Of a stretch of DNA of 64,000 bases, positions 37,382 through 45,961 are shown in pieces. The stretch comes from Telluria antibiotica (GTDB taxonomy: Bacteria; Pseudomonadota; Gammaproteobacteria; Burkholderiales; Burkholderiaceae_D): NCBI RefSeq assembly GCF_011682055.1, contig NZ_JAAQOM010000003.1, positions 457,621 through 521,620 of the forward strand, given 5' to 3'. The notes beneath the pieces were generated by a model. It worked only from the letters and a program-made list of their open reading frames with translations. It was not told where the DNA came from and ran no database searches. The position numbers and the translations under genes are program-made. How positions within the stretch are numbered: the stretch's first letter is position 1; each line of letters begins with the position of its first letter.

Positions 37382-37954
37382 GAGCAGCCGTCCGTCGTCA
37401 TCGTCCACGGCGCGTTCGCGGACGGCTCCGACTGGGCCAAGGTGATCCCGCTGCTGCAGGCCAAGGGCATCAAGGTCACTGCCGTGCAGAACAGCCTCAC
37501 GTCGCTGGCGGACGACGTGGCCGCCGCGAAGCGCGCGATCGACAACCAGCCCGGCAAGGTCGTGCTCGTCGGCCACTCCTGGGGCGGCACCGTGATCACG
37601 GAAGCGGGCGCCGGCGATAAAGTGGCCAGCCTCGTCTACGTGGCCGCCTTCGCGCCGGACGTCGGCCAGGCCACCAGCGACCTCGGCAAGGACTTGCCGC
37701 CCGCACCCGGCATCACCAAGCTGACGGTCGAAAAATTCGGCTTCGCCAGCCTGTCGCCGGCCGTGCTGAAAGAGGACTTCGCCCAGGACGTGCCCGCGCC
37801 GCACGCCGCCGTGATGGCCGCCACGCAAGGCCCCATCGCCGTGAAAGCGTCCGGCGCGAAGACGACGGAACTGCCGACGAGCCACGTGCCGCAGCAGTCG
37901 CGTCCGGAGGACGTCGCGAAGGTGATCCTGGACGCTGTGGCAGCCAGCAAGTAA
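37382..37954 (+). pseudogene. 5'-truncated and internally deleted alpha/beta hydrolase
   Basis: The segment begins in mid-protein (QPSVVIVHGAFADGSDWAKV) with no signal peptide or proper start; only a GTG inside the LuxR remnant opens the frame. The nucleophile elbow GHSWGG and the late histidine region LPTSHVP are intact. Between MAATQGPI and GAKTTELPTSHVP family members normally have about 35 more residues that include the acid residue of the triad; that stretch is missing here. Both defects make a working enzyme unlikely. Confidence 0.78.
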
Positions 37955-37962
37955 GGCGTGGA

Positions 37963-37995
37963 CGGCCGCGCTGTCGTCGAGTCGGCAGCGCGGCC
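37963..37995. other. 11-bp perfect hairpin after the hydrolase remnant
   Basis: CGGCCGCGCTG / CAGCGCGGCCG with an 11-nt loop, not followed by a T tract. It may have been the terminator region of the lost gene. Confidence 0.6.
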
Positions 37996-38010
37996 GGGTT
38001 ATGGACGCGA

Positions 38011-38068
38011 TTTACGCGAGAATTAACACGGCGTTTTACGCGATAATTCAGCTTTACGCACGATTTTT
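38011..38068 (+). repeat. Three imperfect direct repeats upstream of pth
   Basis: TTTACGCGAGAATT (38011), TTTACGCGATAATT (38035) and TTTACGCACGATTT (38053). The last ends just before the pth start codon. Confidence 0.65.
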
Positions 38069-38074
38069 CCGCTT

Positions 38075-38659
38075 ATGCACATCCGCCTGATCGTCGGCCT
38101 CGGCAACCCCGGCCCGGAATACGAACAAACCCGTCACAACGCCGGCTTCTGGCTCGTCGACAACCTCGCGAACTCTTTGCCCGGCTGCCACTTGCAGCGC
38201 GAGTCGCGCTTCAATGCCATGGTCGCCAAGACATCGATCTCGGGCAAGGACGTCTGGCTGCTCGAACCGCTGACCTTCATGAACCGCTCCGGCCAGTCGG
38301 TGGGTGGACTGGCACGCTTCTTCAAGATCGGCCCGGAAGAGATCCTCGTCGTGCACGATGAACTCGACCTGCCGCCCGGCGCCGCCAAGCTCAAGCGCGG
38401 CGGCTCCTCGGGCGGCCACAACGGCCTGAAGGACATCACGGCCGCGCTCGGCACGCAGGATTACTGGCGCCTGCGCCTGGGCATCGGCCACCCGCGCACG
38501 TTGAACCTGCAGCAGGCCGTCGCCGATTTCGTGCTGCACCGCCCGCGCCGCGAAGAGCAGACCCTGATCGAGGAAGCCATCGACAAGAGCTTGCGCATCA
38601 TTCCGATGGTGTGCGAGGGCAAGATGAATGCGGCGACGATGCAGTTGCACACGGACTGA
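38075..38659 (+). CDS. pth: Peptidyl-tRNA hydrolase
   Basis: Releases tRNA from peptidyl-tRNA dropped by ribosomes. The 194 residues contain [18 protein letters not shown] with the catalytic histidine, [12 protein letters not shown] and [13 protein letters not shown]. The start lies directly after three short direct repeats and lacks a strong ribosome binding site. The stop TGA overlaps the ATG of the next gene (TGATG). Confidence 0.97.
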   Translation: MHIRLIVGLGNPGPEYEQTRHNAGFWLVDNLANSLPGCHLQRESRFNAMVAKTSISGKDVWLLEPLTFMNRSGQSVGGLARFFKIGPEEILVVHDELDLPPGAAKLKRGGSSGGHNGLKDITAALGTQDYWRLRLGIGHPRTLNLQQAVADFVLHRPRREEQTLIEEAIDKSLRIIPMVCEGKMNAATMQLHTD

Positions 38660-39027
38660 TGCGCTGTGGCATGGCGACCAGTTCACATGGCACCGCTCGC
38701 ACACCGGTATCACTCGCGAACCGGGCTGTCACAGCGCTGTTCGCCGGCTGTGCGATGGCTGTCCTCGCGGCGCTCGCGCCACTCGGCGCCGTTATTTTTC
38801 TGAGAGACCACGCCATCGGGCTACTCGACCTCTATGCCAACTTCACGCACTGGGGACTGGCCGTCTCCCTACTGGCGGCCGCTACAGGCTTCGTCTGCGG
38901 CGCAGATCGCACCATCGTACTGAGCCATCATTTGCTGCTGACTGCCCGTCCGCGCGATGCGCTGTTGTCCGCCGGGCTATGGTTGGCCCTGATGCTGTGC
39001 GCGGCCGTGAGCACGCTGTTGTCCTGA
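38659..39027 (+). CDS. Small predicted membrane protein, unknown
   Basis: About 122 residues with three hydrophobic segments: LFAGCAMAVLAALAPLGAVI, WGLAVSLLAAATGFVCG and LLSAGLWLALMLCAAVSTLL. It starts at the pth stop (TGATG overlap; a second ATG at 38671 is possible) and may be translated by coupling. No family is recognised. The regular spacing of membrane segments argues for a real gene; the lack of recognised relatives keeps confidence moderate. Confidence 0.6.
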   Translation: MRCGMATSSHGTARTPVSLANRAVTALFAGCAMAVLAALAPLGAVIFLRDHAIGLLDLYANFTHWGLAVSLLAAATGFVCGADRTIVLSHHLLLTARPRDALLSAGLWLALMLCAAVSTLLS

Positions 39028-39040
39028 GCCGCGGGACGTG

Positions 39041-40471
39041 TCAGATGAGCCCGCGCGCCAGCGCCTTCAAGGTGGCGGCCGGACGTGACCCCGACTCCAG
39101 TTTTTGAAAGATATTGTCGACGTGCATCCGCACGCTGGCCGGGCTGATACGCATGGCGCGCGCGGCCTCGCGGCTCGTTTCGCCGTGGCTGATGTGGCGC
39201 AGCACTTCGAGTTCGCGGTCGGACAGCAGCCGGTCGCGCACGGGCGACGATGGCGTCATTGACCGCGCCGCCGTGAGTACGGCTTCGACGGCGTGCCGGT
39301 CGAAGCGGCCGGCCGCCGCTTGCGCCGTCATCAGCGTGGACGCGGCTGCCGTGCCATGCGCGGGACGCCACGGACGGGGCGAACACAGCGACACGAACGC
39401 GGCCGCCGCGCCGAGCAGGCGCTCCTGCATGCCCATCGCTTCTCCCCGCGCCTTGCGGAAATAGCCGCTGCCGTCGGGGCGTTCGTAGATGAACGACGCG
39501 AGCGTCGCGTCGCTCTGGATGGCGGGGATCTGCGCACCCGCGCGCGCCGTCCAGAACGGCACTTTGCGGACCTGGTCCCAATCGGTCGCATCGAGCTTGC
39601 CCGGGCGCTCCCACACGACGTTCGGCACGGCGACCTTGCCAATGCCATGCAGCAGCGCGGCCCGCACGAGCGGGCTTTCTTCCAGCGCCAGCATGCCCGC
39701 GAGCGACGCGCTGCGCCGCGCCAGCGCGGCCACGCGGCGCGAATAGCCGGTGAGCCAAGGCAGCTTCAACTCGATGACGTCGGCCACGATCGACAGCGGC
39801 ACGCGCCGGTCGTGCCCCGGGTAGTCGGCCGCGCACGACGGCTCATCGAGCATGGCCAGCCAATCCTGCGCATGCGGCGACAAGCGCTGCACGAGCGTGG
39901 CCGGATATTTCACGCCGGCCCGCTCGCCGATGAGGCGCAGCGCGCCCTCCGTGCCGTGCGCGGGCGCCAGCACTTCCAGGTCGCCGGCGAGGCGTACGTG
40001 GAACACGGCGCGCGGGATGTTCGGGGCGAACAGCAGGTCCTGCATGTCGCCGCGATGATGGTTGCCGAACAGGTGGCGCAGGCTGTTCTCGACGTCCCCC
40101 GGCAACCCGAGCAGCACGGCGATGTCGCCCGCCACTTCGCACTGCATTCGCGCGAGCGGCAGCACGTTGGCGAACGTGAGGCCGCTGTGGCCGGACAACG
40201 TACGCGTGACCATCGCATGCCGGCCGAGCACGTCGTCGCCCAGCAGGTGCGCGAACCCGGCCGCCGTCGCCGTGCTCCCCGACCAGCGGAGCAGGGCGAC
40301 GAGCCGCGTGCTCGTGCATGCGTCGGCACCGTCGCCGTTTTCCTCGGCCAGGCGCGCGGCGAGGCGGGCCGTGCGCACCGAGTGATCGGGCGGCAAGCCC
40401 ATGGACAGGTCGCCGACCATGGCCAGCACCTGAACGGCGTCCTCGACGGTTATCGTTTCATCGGGTTGCAT
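39041..40471 (-). CDS. HD-GYP-like / LuxR-type regulator with altered active site
   Basis: A 476-residue protein. The first ~400 residues are HD-type: HSVRTARLAARL in the N-terminal half and LLHGIGKVAVPNVVWERPGKL ... YERPDGSGYFRKARG in the second. The last ~65 residues are a LuxR helix-turn-helix (LLSDRELEVLRHISHGETS ... SVRMHVDNIFQKLES). Compared with active HD-GYP phosphodiesterases, HDIGK has become HGIGK and GYP has become GYF, so cyclic-di-GMP hydrolysis is doubtful and a sensing role is more likely. The ATG at 40471 is chosen over an upstream extension. Target genes are unknown; it is convergent with the small membrane gene. Confidence 0.85.
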   Translation of the reverse strand: MQPDETITVEDAVQVLAMVGDLSMGLPPDHSVRTARLAARLAEENGDGADACTSTRLVALLRWSGSTATAAGFAHLLGDDVLGRHAMVTRTLSGHSGLTFANVLPLARMQCEVAGDIAVLLGLPGDVENSLRHLFGNHHRGDMQDLLFAPNIPRAVFHVRLAGDLEVLAPAHGTEGALRLIGERAGVKYPATLVQRLSPHAQDWLAMLDEPSCAADYPGHDRRVPLSIVADVIELKLPWLTGYSRRVAALARRSASLAGMLALEESPLVRAALLHGIGKVAVPNVVWERPGKLDATDWDQVRKVPFWTARAGAQIPAIQSDATLASFIYERPDGSGYFRKARGEAMGMQERLLGAAAAFVSLCSPRPWRPAHGTAAASTLMTAQAAAGRFDRHAVEAVLTAARSMTPSSPVRDRLLSDRELEVLRHISHGETSREAARAMRISPASVRMHVDNIFQKLESGSRPAATLKALARGLI

Positions 40472-40538
40472 GGCCCTAATGTAACGGCCATTGCCGTGGT
40501 GGACAAGGCGCGAACTGTCGCGTGCGCCGAGCGGACGC

Positions 40539-40561
40539 AAAAAAGCCCGCCGAAGCGGGCT
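40539..40561 (-). terminator. Rho-independent terminator of the cold-shock gene
   Basis: On the minus strand AGCCCGC-TTCG-GCGGGCT is followed by TTTTT, 54 bp after the csp stop. Confidence 0.92.
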
Positions 40562-40614
40562 TTCTAGTGCGGGACGCCCATGCTATCTGCGTGGTGCGGC
40601 CCTGCGCGCGATAC

Positions 40615-40824
40615 TCAGATCGCGCGGATGTTGCTCGCCTTCTCGCCCTTCGGGCTGGCGGCGCGTTCGAACGAGACGCGCTGATTCTCGGCCAGGCTCT
40701 TGAAGCCTTCCGATTGAATGTCCTTGAAGTGCGCGAACAGATCGTCGCCGCCTGCGTCAGGCGCGATGAAGCCGAAGCCCTTGGAATCGTTGAACCATTT
40801 CACGGTGCCGGTTTGAGTAGCCAT
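40615..40824 (-). CDS. Cold-shock protein of the CspA family
   Basis: A 69-residue single OB-fold nucleic-acid chaperone with both RNA-binding motifs: [15 protein letters not shown] and DLFAHFKDI. The ATG at 40824 is preceded by GGAGGT. The 295 bp upstream hold no gene on either strand and probably include the long leader typical of cold-shock mRNAs; no specific cold box was identified. Several csp genes are usual in one genome, so no letter is assigned. Confidence 0.96.
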   Translation of the reverse strand: MATQTGTVKWFNDSKGFGFIAPDAGGDDLFAHFKDIQSEGFKSLAENQRVSFERAASPKGEKASNIRAI

Positions 40825-41119
40825 GTAGATACCTCCAGTAGATGTTGAGAGCAAGCGCTCGATGCGCACATGCGACCAAGAGATGTAACCGAGGGGTATC
40901 AGACAGGAATGCCCGGACGGGCGAGACGGGAAAGAAACCAACAATAACGACGACTTGATGTAGTGCCCGATGAAATATACAGGCGTTGTGCGGAATCACC
41001 TAAGTATTTCGGATTTATTTTAGCGCGTGTGCAGTCGATGCGAAAGGCGCAACCCGTGCGCGGCAGCGGTTGCCGCGTTGAGCGAAGATAGCGGTGCGAC
41101 CCCATCAACCCCATCCGAC

Positions 41120-41638
41120 ATGACATTGCAGATCCGACGTTATCGCCCTGCCGACCGCAAGGCCGTGCTGGCGGCCTTCCGCTCGAACGTGCCGGCGCAT
41201 TTCCCCGCGTCGGAAGAATCATGGCTGCGTTCCGCGCTGGACGACCCGGACGGGCCCTTGTTCGTCGCCGTCGACGCCGGCGAGATCGTCGCGTTCGGCG
41301 GCTATGAATTGTCCGCGTTCTACGACCTCGGCACCCTCGTGTTCGGCCTCGTGCGGGCCGACCGCCACGGCACCGGCATCGGCCGCGCGCTGCTGGCCTA
41401 CCGCCTGCTGCACATGGCTAGCCGCAAGCTGCGGCCCCGCTACGTGACGGTCGATACGCATCCGCACACGGCCGGCTTCTTCCGGCGCTGCGGCTTCGTC
41501 GAGATCGCCCGCTGGCCCGGCGGCTACCGCTCGGGCCGCGATCGCGTCGACCTGCGTTTCGAGCTCACGGACGAGGCCGTGGCCAGGTTGCAAGCGGGCG
41601 GGTGGCGAGACGCCTTTGGCCGCGATGCGGCCTCCTGA
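41120..41638 (+). CDS. GNAT-family N-acetyltransferase
   Basis: A 172-residue acetyltransferase. The acetyl-CoA-binding motif is VRADRHGTGIGRALLAYRLL, followed by YVTVDTHPHTAGFFRRCGFVEIARW, the usual end of the fold. The ATG at 41120 (MTLQIRRYRPADRKAV) is the natural start. The substrate is unknown. The last 420 bp overlap the 3' end of the DUF3857 gene on the opposite strand. Confidence 0.9.
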   Translation: MTLQIRRYRPADRKAVLAAFRSNVPAHFPASEESWLRSALDDPDGPLFVAVDAGEIVAFGGYELSAFYDLGTLVFGLVRADRHGTGIGRALLAYRLLHMASRKLRPRYVTVDTHPHTAGFFRRCGFVEIARWPGGYRSGRDRVDLRFELTDEAVARLQAGGWRDAFGRDAAS

Positions 41639-43249
41639 TGCGCTTCCCGCGACGGTCACCCGGCGGTCCAGGTCGCGCCGGATGCGGTCCAGCGCGGGCC
41701 GCATGGCGCGCGCGTCCTGAGGCGTGCACGTTGCACGGCCGTGGCGGAACGTCAGGCGGCGCCTGACCAGCAGGGCATCGTTCTCGCGCGTATAGGTCGC
41801 ACGATAAAAGATGCCGCCGGAGATCACGCTGGCTGGCCCGGGCAGCGCCCCGACGTGCGCGCCTCGCGGCAGGCGCACGCGGGTCTCGTCCTCCACGTCG
41901 ACGGCTGCGCACACGAAGTCCACGCGGCGTTCGCGTTCCCGCAGCAGGCGGGCGACGGCGGCATCCACGGCGCTCCACGCGTGCCAGGTCGTCGCCAGCG
42001 CTCCGCGCGTCCGCAGGCCGCCGATGTCGTCGGCGGCACCGGTCAGCATCGTGCGGGCGTGGTCGTCGCCATCGGCCGGTGCGCCCGTGATGGTCCGCGC
42101 CACGCTGAACGTGCCCTGGCCGACGTCGACCGCCGCCACCGTGCGGATCTGCTGCGGCTGCAGCACGGGCGTCATCGCGAACGCGGCACTCTTCAGCAAC
42201 AGCACGGGCTTGCCCAGCAGCGCGGGCGGCAGATAGCCGGTCCTGACGGAGGCCGCTGCCGGGTCGAGGAACAGGTCGAGCTCCGGCACGTACACGATCG
42301 TGCGGTCGAGCACGCTCAGCGCCGGTACGCCCGGCAGCCGATAGGCGTTGGCGCCGTTGACGAGGGCCGGCGTGCTGGCGATGCCGGCTGCGGCCAGCAG
42401 CGAGTGCAGCCGCGCCGCGCGGTCGCTGTCGTCGCCGTCGCGGACGTGGTGCCGGACCCAATCGGCCAGCGCCAGCACGCGGGCGCGCGCGTCCGGCAGG
42501 CCGGTGGTCACCCCCTGCGCCAGGGCCGCGTCGGCCGGGGCGGCGTGCGCGCGGCCCGCGATCGCAGCGTGCATGGCGGCCGCGCAAGCGGGATAGTCGG
42601 GCAACGTCGAGACGACGAGGCGCCGGCCGTAGTCGAGGACACTGACCGCGTCGGCTTCCGGGAGCTCGTCCGGTCCGTTCACGTAGTGCCACTGGTAGCG
42701 CCGCCGTCCCGGCGGACTGTCGCCCGGAACGGGCACGAAGCCGACGGCGTCCGCATGCAGGGGCATCGTGGGCGGCATGTCGACGATCACCGTGGTGTTG
42801 CGGTGCGCGTAGGGCGGCAGGGCCACGACGGCGTCGAACTGGCCGGGCAATGGCGGCGTGCGGCGGCGCACGACGTAGTGCACGACCAGCCGGTCGCCCG
42901 CCGCCGCGGCGGGAAACACGACCTCCCGATCGCGGATGCCACCCGGCGGCACGGGCACCCGCCGCCCGTCGGGCTTCTGGACATGGGCTTCCACCGAGAC
43001 GACCTCGTCCAGCGTCGTGCCGGAGCGGATCAGGAACCGGCCGTGATCCTGCGCGGCACGCGGCCCGGTGAGCGTGCGGTCGTCGTCGACCGTGAGCAGG
43101 TAGGCGCCGTCGGGCTCGACGAGGTAATGGTGGACATGGCGTTCGACGATGACGGCCGGATCGGTGCCGTTGCCGGCGCACGCGGGCGCGCCGGCCATCG
43201 ACAGCGCGACCATCATCCAAAATAGCAGGGCGCAATATCTACTGATCAT
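41219..43249 (-). CDS. DUF3857 / transglutaminase-like exported protein
   Basis: A 676-codon frame starting with a signal peptide (LLFWMMVALSMAGAPACAG). Residues ~60-240 look like DUF3857 (VVHYVVRRRTPPLPGQFDAVV), then a transglutaminase-like region (VLALADWVRHHVRDGDDSDRAARLHS). The expected catalytic cysteine (GDCKD) reads GDDSD and the usual histidine before IVYVPELDL is absent, so the enzyme core looks dead. The last ~140 codons lie antisense to the GNAT gene and match nothing; the original gene may have ended near 41640. Confidence 0.75.
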   Translation of the reverse strand: MISRYCALLFWMMVALSMAGAPACAGNGTDPAVIVERHVHHYLVEPDGAYLLTVDDDRTLTGPRAAQDHGRFLIRSGTTLDEVVSVEAHVQKPDGRRVPVPPGGIRDREVVFPAAAAGDRLVVHYVVRRRTPPLPGQFDAVVALPPYAHRNTTVIVDMPPTMPLHADAVGFVPVPGDSPPGRRRYQWHYVNGPDELPEADAVSVLDYGRRLVVSTLPDYPACAAAMHAAIAGRAHAAPADAALAQGVTTGLPDARARVLALADWVRHHVRDGDDSDRAARLHSLLAAAGIASTPALVNGANAYRLPGVPALSVLDRTIVYVPELDLFLDPAAASVRTGYLPPALLGKPVLLLKSAAFAMTPVLQPQQIRTVAAVDVGQGTFSVARTITGAPADGDDHARTMLTGAADDIGGLRTRGALATTWHAWSAVDAAVARLLRERERRVDFVCAAVDVEDETRVRLPRGAHVGALPGPASVISGGIFYRATYTRENDALLVRRRLTFRHGRATCTPQDARAMRPALDRIRRDLDRRVTVAGSASGGRIAAKGVSPPARLQPGHGLVRELETQVDAIAARAVAAGPAGDLDEAAAPEEAGRVRMRIDRHVAGPQLAASHVQQAVGQQRAADAGAVAVGPHEAEHEGAEVVERGQFIAAERDDLAGVDGDEQGPVRVVQRGTQP

Positions 43250-43356
43250 GCGGGCTCCAGGGAGTGGGACCGGAAGGACGACCGGACCATGTTACGGAGG
43301 GCCACCCGCCGTCCCTTGAGCCTACGCAATCGTGCTCTTCCTGCGATAATCCCGGG

Positions 43357-44454
43357 ATGAGCGCACTGACTTTCCACGCGGGGCCGCTGGCGCTGGCCCG
43401 CATCCGCACGCACGGTGTGCAGGCGGCCGACGTCGCCGTCGTGCCCGCCGCCGCGGGCGGGCCGAAGGGCCTCGTGTTCCGTGCCCTCGACCAGTGGCTG
43501 TTCGGCGACTGGTTCCCGCGCGCGCCGCGCGAGCGCATCCTGATCGGCGCGTCGATCGGCGCGTGGCGCATGGCGGCCGCGTGCCAGCGCGATCCCGTGC
43601 GAGCGTTCGCCCGGTTGGGCGAGCTGTACAGCGGCCAGCGCTACACGAGCACGACGCCGAGCCAGGACCAGATCGACGCCGTCGTGCAGGGCCTGCTGGA
43701 CGAGCTCGTGCGCGGCCATGAGGACGACATCGTCAACCACCCGCACTACCGCCTGCACGTGCTGACCGTGCGCGGCAAGCGTGCCCTTGCGGCGCCGGGC
43801 CACCGTCACGCGGAGATGCGCGGCTTCGCGGCGGCCGCGCTGCACAACCTGTTTTCGCGCGACAAGCTCGCGCACCTGATGGACCGCGTCGTGCTTGGCG
43901 ACCGCCGCGCGCACGCGCCCTGGCTGCGCGATCGCTTCGACGGCTTCGCCACGCATTTCTCCGCGCTCACGCCGGACAACCTCACGGCGGGCCTGCTCGC
44001 GTCCGGCACATTGCCCATGCTGATGAAGCCCGTGCGCGACATCGCCGGCGCGCCGTCCGGCCATTACTGGGACGGCGGCATCATCGACTACAACCTTGCT
44101 CTGCCGTATGCGCGCGTGGCCGAGCAGGCGCCAGGCGAGATCGTGCTGTATCCCCATTTCTCCGAGCACATCGTGCCGGGCTGGCTGGACAAGGCGCTGC
44201 CCTGGCGCCGCGCGGCGCGCGGACCGAATCGTGGCTGGCTCGACAACGTGCTGATCGTCGCGCCGAGCCGGGAATTCCTTGCGAAAATGCCACGCGGGAA
44301 ACTGATCGACCGCAGCGACTTCAAGTTCTACGGCCTCGACCATGACGCCCGCATCCGCGCCTGGCGCCAGGCGATGGACGAGGGCGAGCGCCTGCGCGAC
44401 GCGTTCGCCGCGTTCGTCGCGAAGCCGGACAGCGCGGCGATTCGTCCGCTTTAA
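43357..44454 (+). CDS. Patatin-like phospholipase
   Basis: A 365-residue lipid acyl hydrolase. The oxyanion-hole glycines are in AAGGPKGLV, the nucleophile serine in IGASIGAWRM (GxSxG), and the catalytic aspartate in YWDGGIIDYN (DGG). This is a complete Ser-Asp dyad. No signal peptide is present, so the protein is probably cytoplasmic or exported by another route. The ATG at 43357 is preceded by CGGG rather than a strong site. The gene stands between the divergent DUF3857 gene and ychF. Confidence 0.9.
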   Translation: MSALTFHAGPLALARIRTHGVQAADVAVVPAAAGGPKGLVFRALDQWLFGDWFPRAPRERILIGASIGAWRMAAACQRDPVRAFARLGELYSGQRYTSTTPSQDQIDAVVQGLLDELVRGHEDDIVNHPHYRLHVLTVRGKRALAAPGHRHAEMRGFAAAALHNLFSRDKLAHLMDRVVLGDRRAHAPWLRDRFDGFATHFSALTPDNLTAGLLASGTLPMLMKPVRDIAGAPSGHYWDGGIIDYNLALPYARVAEQAPGEIVLYPHFSEHIVPGWLDKALPWRRAARGPNRGWLDNVLIVAPSREFLAKMPRGKLIDRSDFKFYGLDHDARIRAWRQAMDEGERLRDAFAAFVAKPDSAAIRPL

Positions 44455-44570
44455 ACGACGCGAACGGGGCGGATCGGCACGAAAAGCCCGGAATACCGGC
44501 CAGTTTGCGGTCTTTGCAGGCAAGCGGAGGTACAATACGAGGTTTCGTAATTCGACCCTGAAAGCTTCCC

Positions 44571-45662
44571 ATGAGTCTCAAATGCGGCATCGTCGGCCTG
44601 CCCAACGTCGGCAAGTCCACCCTGTTCAACGCCCTGACCAAGGCCGGCATCCCGGCTGAAAACTACCCGTTCTGCACCATCGAGCCGAACGTCGGCGTCG
44701 TCGAGGTGCCGGATCCGCGCATCGACCAGCTGGCCGCCATCGTCAAGCCGGAGCGCGTCGTCAAGGCCATCGTCGAGTTCGTCGACATCGCGGGTCTCGT
44801 GGCCGGCGCGTCGAAAGGCGAGGGCCTGGGCAACCAGTTCCTGTCGCACATCCGCGAGACGGACGCCATCGTCAACGTCGTGCGCTGTTTCGAAGACGAC
44901 AACGTCGTCCACGTGGCCGGCAAGGTCAGCCCGATCGACGACATCGAAGTCATCCAGACCGAGCTGGCGCTGGCCGACATGGGCACCGCCGAGAAAGTGC
45001 TGCACCGCGAGCAGAAGAAGGCGCGCGCCGGCGACAAGGATGCGATCAAGCTGGTCGCGATCATCGAAAAGCTGCTGCCGCACCTGAACGAAGGCCAGCC
45101 CGTGCGCACGCTGGGCCTTGACGCCGACCAGATGGAACTGATCAAGCCGCTGTGCCTGATCACGTCGAAGCCGGCCATGTTCGTGGCCAACGTGTCGGAA
45201 AGCGGCTTCAAGGACAACCCGCTGCTCGACCAGCTGACGGAATTCGCCAACAAGCAGAACGCGCCGATCGTCGCGATCTCCGCCGCCATCGAATCGGAAA
45301 TCGCCAACCTGGACGACGCCGACAAGAAGGAATTCCTGGCCGACCTGGGCATGGAAGAGCCGGGCCTCGACCGCCTGATCCGCGCCGCGTTCAAGCTGCT
45401 GGGCCTGCAGACCTATTTCACGGCCGGCGTGAAGGAAGTGCGCGCCTGGACCGTCCCGATCGGCGCCACCGCCCCGCAGGCGGCCGGCGTCATCCACACG
45501 GACTTCGAACGCGGCTTCATCCGCGCGCAGACCATTTCCTTCGACGACTTCATCGCGTACAAGGGCGAGGCGGGCGCCAAGGAAGCGGGCAAGATGCGCG
45601 CGGAAGGCAAGGAATACATCGTCAAGGATGGGGATGTTCTGAACTTCCTGTTTAACGTTTGA
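44571..45662 (+). CDS. ychF: Redox-regulated ATPase YchF
   Basis: A 363-residue Obg-family P-loop protein that prefers ATP. Motifs: GLPNVGKST (G1), [19 protein letters not shown] (G3) and NVSE in place of the NKxD of GTPases, which explains ATP binding. The C-terminal TGS domain ends [15 protein letters not shown]. It completes the pth-ychF part of the housekeeping block, here split by ~6 kb of other genes. Confidence 0.97.
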   Translation: MSLKCGIVGLPNVGKSTLFNALTKAGIPAENYPFCTIEPNVGVVEVPDPRIDQLAAIVKPERVVKAIVEFVDIAGLVAGASKGEGLGNQFLSHIRETDAIVNVVRCFEDDNVVHVAGKVSPIDDIEVIQTELALADMGTAEKVLHREQKKARAGDKDAIKLVAIIEKLLPHLNEGQPVRTLGLDADQMELIKPLCLITSKPAMFVANVSESGFKDNPLLDQLTEFANKQNAPIVAISAAIESEIANLDDADKKEFLADLGMEEPGLDRLIRAAFKLLGLQTYFTAGVKEVRAWTVPIGATAPQAAGVIHTDFERGFIRAQTISFDDFIAYKGEAGAKEAGKMRAEGKEYIVKDGDVLNFLFNV

Positions 45663-45696
45663 CCATCCAGCCGGCATCCTGTGGATGCCGTCGATT

Positions 45697-45736
45697 AAGG
45701 CCCCGGTCTCCTGCAGGAGCCCGGGGCCTTTGTTTT
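45697..45736 (+). terminator. Rho-independent terminator after ychF
   Basis: AAGGCCCCGG / CCGGGGCCTT with the inner stem CTCCTGCAGGAG, followed by TGTTTT. The rest of the region to 45961 is AT-richer and probably carries the promoter of the secretion locus, but no confident hexamers are seen. Confidence 0.9.
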
Positions 45737-45961
45737 ATCCGCGCAGTCATGTCCCGAAACGTGGGAAACTGAAGATTTTCAGACCCCCCTTCAATCGTAA
45801 AGCAACACTTTACCGAACAAGTATTAGTTTCCGTCGACCAATTGTGTCTTCCTCCTTATCATGAATAAGGTTCTGTTTTTGCCGATTAAGCGACCGTCGA
45901 TTTGCCGCCTCGTGCGGATGTGCGGATCGCCTTTTTTGTAACCACTTACCGGAATTCACTG

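Noticed and set aside
41565..43235. A 556-codon second frame on the same strand as the DUF3857 gene
   Set aside because: Arginine-rich, with no domain; the other frame carries the signal peptide and DUF3857 pattern.
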